Below, piece after piece: positions 1-7,033 of a stretch of DNA of 10,931 bases. The stretch is from Chloroflexota bacterium. GTDB lineage: Bacteria > Chloroflexota > Dehalococcoidia > SM23-28-2 > RBG-16-64-32. Within the stretch, counting starts at the first letter, position 1. Every line of letters begins with the position of its first letter. Location: NCBI GenBank assembly GCA_022565075.1, contig JADFKG010000064.1, positions 1-10,931 on the forward strand, written 5' to 3'. The translations under genes were made by a program, and so were the position numbers. Below the pieces are notes generated by a model. It had not been told where the DNA came from. It saw only the letters and a program-made list of their open reading frames with translations, and made no database searches.

Positions 1-1
1 A

Positions 2-769
2 CCGACTGCCACTGCGACGCCCAGGCCAGCGGGGCCGCGGCCGCTCTACCTGGCGCTGGGCGACTCGCTCTCGGTTGGCGTCGGCGCCTCGGACGAGCCG
101 ACGCGGGGATGGGTCGGCCTCGTCAGTGCGGCGCTGCCGGAATGGGACCTCTCCAACCTCGGCGTCTCCGGCGACGACAGCGGCGAGCTGCTGTTCGGCG
201 GGCCGCTGGATGAGGCTCTGCGGCTCATCGCTCTTCGGGCAACAGACGCCGAAGCAGGCAACGAGGTCGGCGCGATCACGCTGGAGATCGGCGGCAACGA
301 CCTGCTCGACATCTACTTCGAGCTCGTGATCCCCGGCGACTGCCCCAGCGTGATCGAGGCGCTGCAGCGAGAAGCTTGCGTGACGGCGCTGGAGAGCGCG
401 CTCGCCGCCTACCGATCGAACCTGACGGAGACGCTGGAGCGACTGATCGAAGCAGCGCCGGAGACGCCAATCTTTCTGATGACGCTCTACAACCCGTTCT
501 CCGGTGAAGGCACGGTGCTCGACGAGATCGGGGTGCTGACACTCGAAGGCCAGGAGGGAACGCCGTTCCCGAAGGGGTTGAACGACATCATCCGCGAGGC
601 CGGCGCCGAGGCCGGCGTGATCCTCGTCGAGTGGTACGAGCCGTTCCTTGGCAAGAAGTCGGAGTACATCTCATTCGATCTGATCCATCCGAACGACGCG
701 GGCCACGCCGTGATGGCCGCTGCCGTTACCGAAGCGATGGCGCTGGCCGGCCTGCCGGTCGTAGACTAG
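2..769 (+). CDS. SGNH/GDSL-family hydrolase, 5' end outside window
   Basis: This is the C-terminal 255 residues of a serine esterase or lipase-like hydrolase of the SGNH fold. The frame is open from base 2, so the gene starts upstream of the window. The GTG at 326 is internal, because the catalytic GDSL block lies before it in the same frame. All SGNH blocks are visible: GDSLS at visible residues 20-24 with nucleophile Ser22, GGND at 97-100 with Asn99, and DLIHPN at 226-231 with Asp226 and His229 of the triad. Residues 1-14 are rich in Pro, Thr and Ala, like the linker after a lipoprotein or secretory signal, so the enzyme is probably exported; the signal itself is not in view. The stop lies 4 nt before the next gene, suggesting co-transcription. 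Substrate is unknown: SGNH enzymes act on lipids, thioesters or acetylated glycans. Confidence 0.88.
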   Translation, partial: PTATATPRPAGPRPLYLALGDSLSVGVGASDEPTRGWVGLVSAALPEWDLSNLGVSGDDSGELLFGGPLDEALRLIALRATDAEAGNEVGAITLEIGGNDLLDIYFELVIPGDCPSVIEALQREACVTALESALAAYRSNLTETLERLIEAAPETPIFLMTLYNPFSGEGTVLDEIGVLTLEGQEGTPFPKGLNDIIREAGAEAGVILVEWYEPFLGKKSEYISFDLIHPNDAGHAVMAAAVTEAMALAGLPVVD

Positions 770-773
770 CGGC

Positions 774-1994
774 GTGAGCGCCTACGACGTGATCGTCGCC
801 GGGGCCGGCCCGGCCGGCAGTATGGCGGCACGCCTGCTCGCCAAGCGCGGCGCGCGCGTGCTCCTGCTGGACAAGCAGCGCTTCCCCAGGGATAAGCCAT
901 GCGGAGGCGGCGTCACCCTGCGCGCGGCCGCCCTGCTGGATATCGACCTCTCGCCCGTGATCGAGCGCACGATCCACGGCGCGCGCTTCACGCTGCGCCT
1001 GGGCGAGGCGTTCGACCGCCGCTTCGAGCAGCCGCTCACCTACATGACGCAGCGCAGCCGGCTGGACGCCTACCTCGCGGAACAGGCCGCCGCCGCGGGC
1101 GCGGAGTTTCGCGACGGTGTGGCCGTGCGCGAGATCGACCCCGCTTTCAACGGAACATCGTCGTTGAAAAGCACCGTGCGCACTGACGGCGACACTTACA
1201 CGGCACAGATCCTGATCGGGGCGGACGGCGCCAACGGCCTCGTCGGGCGCACGCTGGGTCTGCGCCCGGAATACGAGGAGGCGGTCGCGCTCGAAGGGAA
1301 CATCCCATACACGCCGGACATACCGGCGGAGTGGCGCGACGTCTTCGGGCTGGACCTGGGGGGAATGGCCGGCGGCTACGGCTGGGTCTTCCCGAAGGGC
1401 GACCACCTGAACATCGGGGTGGGCGCCTGGAAGTACGCCGGCTTCACGCTGCGCCCGAAGCTGTTCGAGCTGGCGCGGCGACACGGCTTCCCGAAGTCGT
1501 CGATCGAGAACCTGCGCGGCCACCATCTGCCGGTGCGCGTCCCGGGATCGCTGATCGCGCGCGGCGGGGTCGCCGTCGTCGGCGACGCGGCCGGCCTCGT
1601 CGATCCGCTCTCCGGCGAGGGCATCCACATGGCGTTCGCAAGTGGGCGGCTGGCCGCCGAAGAGGCCCTGCGGGTCCTGGCCGGCGAGGCAGCCGACATG
1701 AGCGGCTACGAGACAGCGGTCGACCGCCAGCTACAGACGGAACTCACGGTATCGCGGCGTCTGCAGGAGCTTTTCACCTTCGCGCCGGCTCCGTACCTGG
1801 CGATCATGCGACGCAGCGACAAGTTCTGGCGCTTCTTCTGCCACCTGGCCCGCGGCGAGATCACGTACCTGGACTTCATGCGCATGATCGGGCCGCTGCG
1901 CCTGGCGATGGACTTCTTCGCCGGCGTCGCGGAGAAGCGCCGGCTGGGCCGCGTGCAGTCCGGCCTGCGCTTGATGGCGGCCGCGGGACGCTAG
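774..1994 (+). CDS. Geranylgeranyl reductase family FAD-dependent oxidoreductase
   Basis: A 406-residue flavoprotein of the geranylgeranyl reductase / p-hydroxybenzoate hydroxylase superfamily. Members saturate double bonds in polyprenyl chains (archaeal-type lipids, phytyl groups, quinone tails) or act on related hydrophobic substrates. The N-terminal FAD-binding Rossmann motif is GAGPAG at residues 10-15. It is followed by the family-typical PCGGG at 42-46 with Cys43, the IGADGANG stretch near 148-155, GGYGWVFPKG at 200-209, and the second FAD motif VVGDAAGLVDPLSGEGIH at 268-285. The GTG start is chosen because it puts the first beta strand at residues 4-9, as usual; no clear Shine-Dalgarno precedes it, and only 4 nt separate it from the upstream stop, which suits translational coupling. 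Length is normal for the family and no key motif is missing. The substrate is not determined; an isoprenoid quinone tail or membrane lipid is plausible. Confidence 0.88.
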   Translation: MSAYDVIVAGAGPAGSMAARLLAKRGARVLLLDKQRFPRDKPCGGGVTLRAAALLDIDLSPVIERTIHGARFTLRLGEAFDRRFEQPLTYMTQRSRLDAYLAEQAAAAGAEFRDGVAVREIDPAFNGTSSLKSTVRTDGDTYTAQILIGADGANGLVGRTLGLRPEYEEAVALEGNIPYTPDIPAEWRDVFGLDLGGMAGGYGWVFPKGDHLNIGVGAWKYAGFTLRPKLFELARRHGFPKSSIENLRGHHLPVRVPGSLIARGGVAVVGDAAGLVDPLSGEGIHMAFASGRLAAEEALRVLAGEAADMSGYETAVDRQLQTELTVSRRLQELFTFAPAPYLAIMRRSDKFWRFFCHLARGEITYLDFMRMIGPLRLAMDFFAGVAEKRRLGRVQSGLRLMAAAGR

Positions 1995-1998
1995 GAGC

Positions 1999-2493
1999 GT
2001 GCGGCACGCCTGGGCGCTGGCGCTAGGCCTGATCGTCGTCCTCGCACTGGCAGCCGCCTGCGGCGACGACAACTCGACGGAGCCGGCGGGCTCATCCACC
2101 GCAACGGCGGACGCGTACGCCGAGACGCTGCACTTCACGCGCGCCGGGCACGACGTGACGCTGAACGTCGAGGTGGCGGACGAGCCGGAAGAGCGAGCGC
2201 AGGGCCTGATGAACGTCCAGTCGCTGCCGGACGACGCCGGCGTGCTCTTCGTCTGGCCGGCGGAAACGGAGTCCAGTTTCTGGATGCGGGACACCGTGAT
2301 CCCGCTGTCGATCGCCTTCGTGACGGCAGGCGGCGTGCTCATCGACATCCAGGACATGGAGCCGCTGTCCGAGGAGCGCGTTCTGTCGCCGCGGCCGTAT
2401 CGCTTCGCCGTCGAGGTGAACCAGGGCTGGTTCGCCGACAACGACGTGCGCGTGGACGACGTGCTGCAGTTGCCCGCCGGCGTCGGCTCGTAG
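1999..2493 (+). CDS. DUF192 family lipoprotein
   Basis: A 164-residue protein with an N-terminal lipoprotein-like signal: a hydrophobic stretch at residues 5-20 followed by Cys21 (LAAAC), then a polar Ser/Thr-rich linker to about residue 40. The lipobox is imperfect, with Ala rather than Leu at -3. The rest, about 42-160, matches the DUF192 (PF02643) pattern: an ERAQGLM segment at 65-71, a VLFVWP strand at 82-87, FWMRDTVIPLSIAFV at 94-108, and a C-terminal VEVNQGWFADNDVRVDD segment. DUF192 proteins are small, mostly beta, often exported, and have no settled biochemical function. The GTG start lies 4 nt after the previous stop. The AGGAG at 1993-1997 overlaps that stop and sits very close to the GTG, suggesting coupled translation. 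No other start would keep the signal peptide intact. Confidence 0.85.
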   Translation: MRHAWALALGLIVVLALAAACGDDNSTEPAGSSTATADAYAETLHFTRAGHDVTLNVEVADEPEERAQGLMNVQSLPDDAGVLFVWPAETESSFWMRDTVIPLSIAFVTAGGVLIDIQDMEPLSEERVLSPRPYRFAVEVNQGWFADNDVRVDDVLQLPAGVGS

Positions 2494-2547
2494 CCGCCGG
2501 GCACTCGCGCTCCTGCCATGCGGCACATCATGCCTCCACCGACCCCA

Positions 2548-2556
2548 TGCTAATAT
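2548..2556 (+). promoter_or_regulatory. Extended -10 promoter candidate
   Basis: TGC followed by TAATAT (2551-2556) forms an extended -10 element in an AT-richer patch 34 nt before the aminotransferase ATG. No convincing -35 hexamer is seen at 16-18 nt upstream. Transcription would start near 2563, leaving an untranslated leader of about 28 nt. The element would separate the aminotransferase-kinase pair from the upstream three-gene run. It is supported by sequence resemblance only. Confidence 0.4.
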
Positions 2557-2590
2557 CCCCTAGCGGCAGATAGACTCCTGGGAGCCACCA

Positions 2591-3856
2591 ATGTCCTTCG
2601 ACGAACTGATCGAGAGCGCCGGCATCTCCGACCGCAAGCAGGAGATCCTGCGCCTCAACCACGAATACCTCGCGCCCAACCGCGTCGAGTCCTGGCTCGC
2701 CGCCGGCATTCCGCTGGTCATCGCCAAGCGGGAGGGATACCGCATCTGGGACGTGGACGGCGCCGAGCTGCAGGACTTCCACCTCAACGGCGGCACCTAC
2801 AACCTCGGCCACCGCCACCCGGATCTCCTCGCCGCCATGCGCGAGGCGCTGGAGACGCTGGACGTCGGCAACCACCACTTCCCCAGCGAGGCGCGCGGAG
2901 TCTTCGCCGAGAAGCTGGCCCGAAACACCCCCGGCGACCTGCACTACGTCGTCCTCACGCCCAGCGGCAGCGAGGCGAACGACGTGGCGATCAAGTCGGC
3001 CCGCCACGCGACGGGCCGGCGCAAGATCGTCGCCCTCGACCAGGGCTTCCACGGCGCTTCCGGCCTCTCCGGCGCCGTCGGCGAGGATACGAACGCGCGG
3101 TACTTCAACTCCGACTTTCCCGACGACTTCACGATGATTCCGTTCAACGACCTCGACGCCCTCGACGACGCCCTCAAGGGCGGTGACGTCGCCGCCTTCC
3201 TGGCCGAGCCGCTGCCGGCGACCGCCGGCTTCCCGCTGCCGGACGACGGCTACTTCCCCACCGTCCGCAAGCTCTGCGACGATTACGGCACCCTGTTCAT
3301 CGCCGACGAAGTCCAGACCGGCCTCGGCCGCTCCGGATCGATGTGGGCGATCGAGAGGTTCGGCGCGCAGCCGGACATGCTCGTCACCGGCAAGGGCATC
3401 GCGGGCGGCCTCTACCCGATCGGCTGTCTCGTCATGACGAGGGAGGCCGGCAGCTGGCTGAAGGATAACGGCTGGGGCTACGTCTCCACCTTCGGCGGGT
3501 CGGAGATCGGCTGTCACATCGCCTCGCGCGCGCTCGACATCACGACGGCGCCCGCCACGACCAAAGCCGTTCGGGAGAACTCGGCCTACATGCGCAGCGG
3601 CCTCGACTCCCTGCAGGACCGCTACCCCTACCTGACCGACATTCGCCAGCTCGGCGTCATCTTCGGCCTCGGCTTCGATGACGCCCTCGGCGGCATGCGC
3701 ATGACGCGATCGCTGTACAAGAGCGGACTCTGGGCGATGTTCGCGGGCTTCGACCGCCGCTACCTCCAGTTCAAGCTCGGCCTGCTCGTCGACAAGGCGT
3801 ACTGCGACGAAGCGCTCGAGAAGCTGGAGACCGCGCTGAAGGCCGCCACCCCCTGA
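2591..3856 (+). CDS. Class-III PLP-dependent aminotransferase family protein
   Basis: A 421-residue fold-type I PLP enzyme of the class-III aminotransferase family, a usual full length. Visible family features in order: GSEAND at residues 126-131 (PLP phosphate region), FHG at 153-155 (ring stacking), ADEVQTGLGRSG at 238-249 with Asp239 expected to contact the pyridine nitrogen, the PLP Schiff-base lysine Lys268 in TGKGIAGG, and STFGGSE at 299-305. Family members move amino groups between an omega-amine, ornithine, GABA or similar donor and a keto acid; a sub-branch are phospholyases acting on phosphoethanolamine or phosphohydroxylysine. The ATG has a well-placed GGGAG at 2580-2584, 6 nt upstream. 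The next gene, 22 nt downstream, is a small-molecule kinase, so a kinase-then-phospholyase route is possible. The sequence alone does not separate transaminase from lyase. The family call is firm; the substrate is unknown. Confidence 0.9.
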   Translation: MSFDELIESAGISDRKQEILRLNHEYLAPNRVESWLAAGIPLVIAKREGYRIWDVDGAELQDFHLNGGTYNLGHRHPDLLAAMREALETLDVGNHHFPSEARGVFAEKLARNTPGDLHYVVLTPSGSEANDVAIKSARHATGRRKIVALDQGFHGASGLSGAVGEDTNARYFNSDFPDDFTMIPFNDLDALDDALKGGDVAAFLAEPLPATAGFPLPDDGYFPTVRKLCDDYGTLFIADEVQTGLGRSGSMWAIERFGAQPDMLVTGKGIAGGLYPIGCLVMTREAGSWLKDNGWGYVSTFGGSEIGCHIASRALDITTAPATTKAVRENSAYMRSGLDSLQDRYPYLTDIRQLGVIFGLGFDDALGGMRMTRSLYKSGLWAMFAGFDRRYLQFKLGLLVDKAYCDEALEKLETALKAATP

Positions 3857-3878
3857 GCGCCGCCATCTGGGCAAGCCG

Positions 3879-4904
3879 ATGAAGACCGCGAGCGACTTCT
3901 ACGACGCAACGCCGGACGAGCAGGTCCGCCGCCTCGCTGGCCTGGCCGAGGTCGCGCTCCCTCAGTGGGGCCTCGAAGGCGCGGAGGTGACGCAGGTCGC
4001 TTATCGCGAGAACATGACCTTCCGGATCGACGCCGGCGACCGCGGTGTTTTCGCTCTACGCATACACGCGGGCAACTACCGCAGCGACGCCCAGATCCAG
4101 TCCGAGCTTGACCTCATGACCTACCTCGACGGCGAGGGGGTCCGCACACCCAGCGTCGTGCCAACGCGGGACGGCGCGCTCTTCACGACGGTCTCCGCGG
4201 ACGGCGTCACCGAGCCGCGCCAGTGCGATCTCTTCAAGTGGATCGACGGCAAGCCGCTGCGCATGACGGGCCAGCCGATCGGCGAAATCGCGCCGCTAGC
4301 GGAGGCCTACACCGAGGTCGGCCGTATCGGCGCGCGGATCTACAACGCCACGGAGAGATGGCAAAGGCCGGCCGGCTTCGACCGTCCCGCCTGGGACGCC
4401 GACGGCATCTACGGAGTAGACGGCAACCTCGGCGACTTCCGGCGACTCGAAGCCGCGACGGACGCCCAGATGCGCCTGATGCTCGACGTCAGCGAGAGGC
4501 TGACCGACGTGCTGGCGGACTTCGGTCAGTCGCCCGACCGCTACGGCCTTGCCCACGGCGACTTTCTGGCGGAGAACATCTTCGTCTGCGGGGACGGCAT
4601 CCGGCTCCTCGACTTCGACGACGCCGGTGACAGCTGGTATCTGTTCGACATCGCCACCGCACTCTTCGACCTCCTCGGCACCCCGGCCTACGAGCCCTGC
4701 TTCGACGCCATCGTCAGCGGCTACCGAGAGCACCGTGATCTTCCAGACGAGCACCTCGCCATGCTACCGGCGTTCTTTCTCGCCCGTCTCCTCAGCTACC
4801 TCGGGTGGTGCGCCAAGAAGCCGCACATGCCACAGACCGCTGTCATCGCGCCTCTTCTCCTGGCCGCGGTCGAGCAACAAGCCCCGGCCCTGCTATCCCC
4901 CTGA
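3879..4904 (+). CDS. COG2334/APH-family small-molecule kinase
   Basis: A 341-residue protein of the aminoglycoside-phosphotransferase-like kinase fold (PF01636), closest in style to COG2334, which includes SrkA/RdoA, type II homoserine kinase and hydroxylysine kinase. The N-lobe shows YRENMTFRI (42-50) and ALRIHAGNYRSD (59-70), where Arg61 occupies the place of the usual nucleotide-contacting lysine strand. The catalytic loop HGDFLAEN is at 226-233 with Asp228 and Asn233. The metal-binding DFDD is at 245-248 with Asp245. These residues suggest an active kinase that phosphorylates a small hydroxylated metabolite. No aminoglycoside-resistance signature is claimed. It follows the aminotransferase by 22 nt with no strong Shine-Dalgarno, so the two are probably co-transcribed. 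The stop is 7 nt before the -35 box of the ilv promoter. Confidence 0.85.
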   Translation: MKTASDFYDATPDEQVRRLAGLAEVALPQWGLEGAEVTQVAYRENMTFRIDAGDRGVFALRIHAGNYRSDAQIQSELDLMTYLDGEGVRTPSVVPTRDGALFTTVSADGVTEPRQCDLFKWIDGKPLRMTGQPIGEIAPLAEAYTEVGRIGARIYNATERWQRPAGFDRPAWDADGIYGVDGNLGDFRRLEAATDAQMRLMLDVSERLTDVLADFGQSPDRYGLAHGDFLAENIFVCGDGIRLLDFDDAGDSWYLFDIATALFDLLGTPAYEPCFDAIVSGYREHRDLPDEHLAMLPAFFLARLLSYLGWCAKKPHMPQTAVIAPLLLAAVEQQAPALLSP

Positions 4905-4911
4905 CCCAGGG

Positions 4912-4941
4912 TTGACGCTTCCACTTATCAACACATACAAT
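4912..4941 (+). promoter_or_regulatory. Sigma70-type promoter of the ilv-leu operon
   Basis: TTGACG at 4912-4917 and TACAAT at 4936-4941 are separated by 18 nt. Each matches the consensus at five of six positions. The spacer and downstream bases are AT-richer than the surroundings. The predicted transcription start is near 4948, about 37 nt before Stem I of the T-box. Position immediately after the kinase gene and before the leader makes it the likely main promoter for ilvDBNC-leuA. Confidence 0.75.
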
Positions 4942-5066
4942 GCGTTCACATTAGGCCTGCTCCTGGCGGGGTAGGTGAAATATCGGCTTCGATAGGGAGC
5001 CAGTAGTGGTAGTCGGCTCAAGAGAGCCGGGGTTAGCTGAGAGCCCGGTAGCAGAGACGCCGCGAA

Positions 5067-5069
5067 GTC
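5067..5069 (+). promoter_or_regulatory. T-box specifier codon GTC (valine)
   Basis: GTC follows directly after GAA (5064-5066), which pairs with AGTA (5002-5005) as the loop-E part of the specifier loop, and is followed by a purine, G5070. This is where the anticodon of the sensed tRNA should pair. Valine suits an operon making valine precursors. Shifting the reading by one base would give TCG (serine), which makes no sense for these genes. The call depends on the hand-drawn Stem I. Confidence 0.7.
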
Positions 5070-5159
5070 GCCCTTGAGCCACAGGGTCGAACCGGATGAG
5101 TAGGCCCCGTCGGGTGCGCCCGTTACAGCGTTCCGAGAGCCCCGATCTGATCGGGGAAC

Positions 5160-5196
5160 AAGGGTGGTACCGCGAGACCTCAGTGTCCCGTCCCTT
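5160..5196 (+). promoter_or_regulatory. T-box antiterminator
   Basis: The conserved T-box core AGGGTGGTACCGCG is at 5161-5174. AAGGG (5160-5164) can pair with CCCTT (5192-5196), which are bases of the terminator 5' arm and loop, so the two structures exclude each other. The bulge TGGT (5165-5168) is complementary to ACCA, the tRNA discriminator plus CCA end. Its last base T fits tRNAs with discriminator A, as expected for valine, isoleucine or leucine. Confidence 0.9.
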
Positions 5197-5214
5197 CAGG
5201 GGGACGGGTTTTTT
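5187..5214 (+). terminator. T-box intrinsic terminator
   Basis: CCCGTCCC (5187-5194) pairs with GGGACGGG (5201-5208), a perfect 8-bp GC-rich stem with a 6-nt loop, followed directly by six T residues (5209-5214). This is a rho-independent terminator that stops transcription when charged tRNA prevents antitermination. It ends 17 nt before the ilvD ATG. Confidence 0.93.
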
Positions 5215-5231
5215 AGTGCAAGGACGAAGTG

Positions 5232-6941
5232 ATGGTGACGAATAGTACGCCGACCACGCAAAAAAAGAGCCGCCCGAGCGACATCGTCTACCGGGGCGGG
5301 TATGCGCGCGCGCCGGCTCGCAGCTACATGCGCGCCATGGGCCTGACCGACGAAGACCTGGCGAAGCCGATCATCGGCGTGGTCAGCTCCTGGAACGAGG
5401 CGACGCCCTGCAACGTGCACCTCAACCGCCTCGCCGGCTGGGCGAAGGAAGGCGTGAGCGCCGGCGGGGGCACGCCGCGCGAGTTCACCACGATCGCCGT
5501 GACCGACGGCATCTCGATGGGCTACGAGGGCATGAAGGCATCGCTCGTTAGCCGAGAGGTGATCGCCGACTCGATCGAACTGATGGTCTTCGCGCACGGC
5601 TACGACGCGTTGGTCGGCGTCGCCGGCTGCGACAAGAGCCTGCCGGGGACGATCATGGCGATGGCGCGGCTGAACGTGCCCTCCGTGTTCGTCTACGGCG
5701 GCACCATTATGCCGGGCCGGTGGAAGGACAAGGACGTGACGGTGCAGGACGTCTTCGAAAGCGTCGGCGCCGTCGAGGCCGGGCGCATGACGGAGGCCGA
5801 GCAGCACGAACTGGAGCTCGTGGCCTGTCCAGGCGAAGGCTCGTGCGGCGGCATGTACACAGCGAACACGATGGCCTGCGCCAGCGAGGCGCTGGGCATC
5901 GCACTGCCGTTCAGCGCTTCGATGCCCGCCATCGCCAGCGAGCGCATGGAGCTCTGCCGCTTTGCCGGCAGCACTGTGATGTCGCTGCTGGAGCGGGACA
6001 TCCGCCCGCGCGACATCCTGACCGCTCAAGCGTTCTCGAACGCAGTGGCGATCGTCGTCGCCATCGGTGGTTCGACGAACGCGGCGCTGCACCTGCCGGC
6101 GATCGCCCACGAAGTCGGCATCGAGCTGACTCTGGACGACATCGACGCCATCGCCCGACGGGTCCCGCACATCGCCGACATGCGGCCGGGCGGACGATTC
6201 GTGCAGAGCGACCTGCACGCGGCCGGCGGCGCCCCGCGCGTGATGAAGGAGCTGCTGGACGCTGACCTCCTGCACGGCGACTGTATGACGGTCACCGGCA
6301 AGACGATAGCTGAGAACCTCAAAGACCTGGTCTTCGATGCGCCGCCCTCCGCCAACGGCGACGTCATCGTGCCGGTGGACAGGGCGCTCGAGCCGGTCGG
6401 TACGCTGGTCGTGCTCAAGGGCAACCTCGCTCCGGAGGGCGCGGTGATGAAGACGAGCGGCGTCAAGAAGACGCAGTACTCCGGCCCGGCCCGCGTCTTC
6501 GATCGCGAGGAAGACGCGTTCGAGGCCGTCCGCCGCCGCGAGATCAAGTCCGGCGACGTCGTCGTCATCCGCCACGAGGGCCCGAAGGGCGGCCCCGGCA
6601 TGCGGGAGATGCTGGCCGTTACGGCGGCGCTCTCCGGCCAGGGGATGGACGAAGATGTGGCGTTGATCACGGACGGGCGCTTCTCCGGCGCGACCCGCGG
6701 CTTCGCCGTCGGCCACATCTCACCGGAGGCGGCCGTCGGCGGTCCGATCGCGCTCATCCAGGAGGGCGACACGATCAGCTTTGATATTCCCAACCGGAAA
6801 ATACAGCTGGAGGTCAGCGACGAGGAGTTGCAGCGGCGTCTTAGCCAGTGGACAGCCCCGGAACCGAAGCACACGACGGGGGCCCTGGCCAAGTACGCCC
6901 GACTCGTATCGTCCGCCGCCCGCGGAGCCGTCTGCAGCTAG
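5232..6941 (+). CDS. ilvD: Dihydroxyacid dehydratase
   Basis: A 569-residue iron-sulfur enzyme that dehydrates 2,3-dihydroxyisovalerate and 2,3-dihydroxy-3-methylvalerate to the 2-oxo acids that precede valine and isoleucine. The three cluster cysteines are visible: Cys60 in ATPCN, Cys133 in GCDKS and Cys205 in GSCGG. Lys135 after GCD is the usual metal-ligand position, and Ser485 lies in the active-site segment DGRFSGATRG (481-490). The GxTNAALH-type segment at 279-287 and SGVKK (409-413) are also family hallmarks. The ATG at 5232 is chosen over GTG 5229 because AAGGA at 5220-5224 is then 7 nt away. It is the first gene of the T-box-controlled operon and a standard length. The two end residues are unremarkable and nothing is truncated. 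Confidence 0.97.
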   Translation: MVTNSTPTTQKKSRPSDIVYRGGYARAPARSYMRAMGLTDEDLAKPIIGVVSSWNEATPCNVHLNRLAGWAKEGVSAGGGTPREFTTIAVTDGISMGYEGMKASLVSREVIADSIELMVFAHGYDALVGVAGCDKSLPGTIMAMARLNVPSVFVYGGTIMPGRWKDKDVTVQDVFESVGAVEAGRMTEAEQHELELVACPGEGSCGGMYTANTMACASEALGIALPFSASMPAIASERMELCRFAGSTVMSLLERDIRPRDILTAQAFSNAVAIVVAIGGSTNAALHLPAIAHEVGIELTLDDIDAIARRVPHIADMRPGGRFVQSDLHAAGGAPRVMKELLDADLLHGDCMTVTGKTIAENLKDLVFDAPPSANGDVIVPVDRALEPVGTLVVLKGNLAPEGAVMKTSGVKKTQYSGPARVFDREEDAFEAVRRREIKSGDVVVIRHEGPKGGPGMREMLAVTAALSGQGMDEDVALITDGRFSGATRGFAVGHISPEAAVGGPIALIQEGDTISFDIPNRKIQLEVSDEELQRRLSQWTAPEPKHTTGALAKYARLVSSAARGAVCS

Positions 6942-7033
6942 CGGCGGGCCGTATAACGGGCGGATGCTACGAAAGGCCACTTTACAGCGTCTATAACCCC
7001 GAATAGGGAAACTGATTGGAAGGGAACCCAGGC

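Larger units (their letters stand above)
4985..5214 (+). promoter_or_regulatory. T-box riboswitch leader upstream of ilvD, valine-type
   Basis: This is a transcription-attenuating T-box that reads uncharged tRNA and controls the downstream operon. Stem I spans 4985-5080. The base is GGCTT (4985-4989) with GAGCC (5076-5080), then an internal loop with GA on both strands, then GGG (4995-4997) with CCC (5071-5073). The specifier loop has the loop-E pair AGTA (5002-5005) opposite GAA (5064-5066). Above it is an 8-bp mid helix (5006-5014 with 5056-5063, A5011 bulged), then AAGAGAG and an apical stem CCGGG (5027-5031) with CCCGG (5044-5048). Stem II runs GGGTC (5084-5088) with GGCCC (5103-5107), with a second GAA/AGTA pair inside. 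CGTTAC at 5121-5126 is the usual linker. Stem III pairs GTTCC (5130-5134) with GGAAC (5155-5159). The T-box core and terminator follow. Family assignment is very secure; pairings were drawn by hand. Confidence 0.95.

Noticed and set aside
326..769. SGNH hydrolase starting at GTG 326
   Set aside because: The frame is open back to base 2, and the upstream part holds the GDSL and GGND catalytic blocks, so 326 is internal.
2528..3874. Long open frame on the minus strand (448 codons) opposite the aminotransferase
   Set aside because: It mirrors a well-supported class-III aminotransferase. Its translation is low-complexity, rich in Val, Ala, Glu and Arg, with no recognisable motif: a usual by-product of GC-rich codon use.
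5196..6716. Long minus-strand open frame (506 codons) opposite ilvD
   Set aside because: The plus strand carries an intact ilvD with all cluster cysteines. The antisense translation is His-, Arg- and Ala-rich without domain signals, and overlaps the T-box terminator.
6949..6997. Internal promoter or hairpin between ilvD and ilvB (TTTACA at 6981, TATAAC at 6952 and 6992, CCGT/ACGG at 6949-6959)
   Set aside because: The boxes do not pair at 16-18 nt spacing, and the stem is only 4 bp. The gap is AT-richer but nothing firm is seen.
7016..7033. TTG start for ilvB six codons upstream
   Set aside because: The region holds the ribosome binding site for ATG 7034, and TTG 7016 has no such site at proper spacing.
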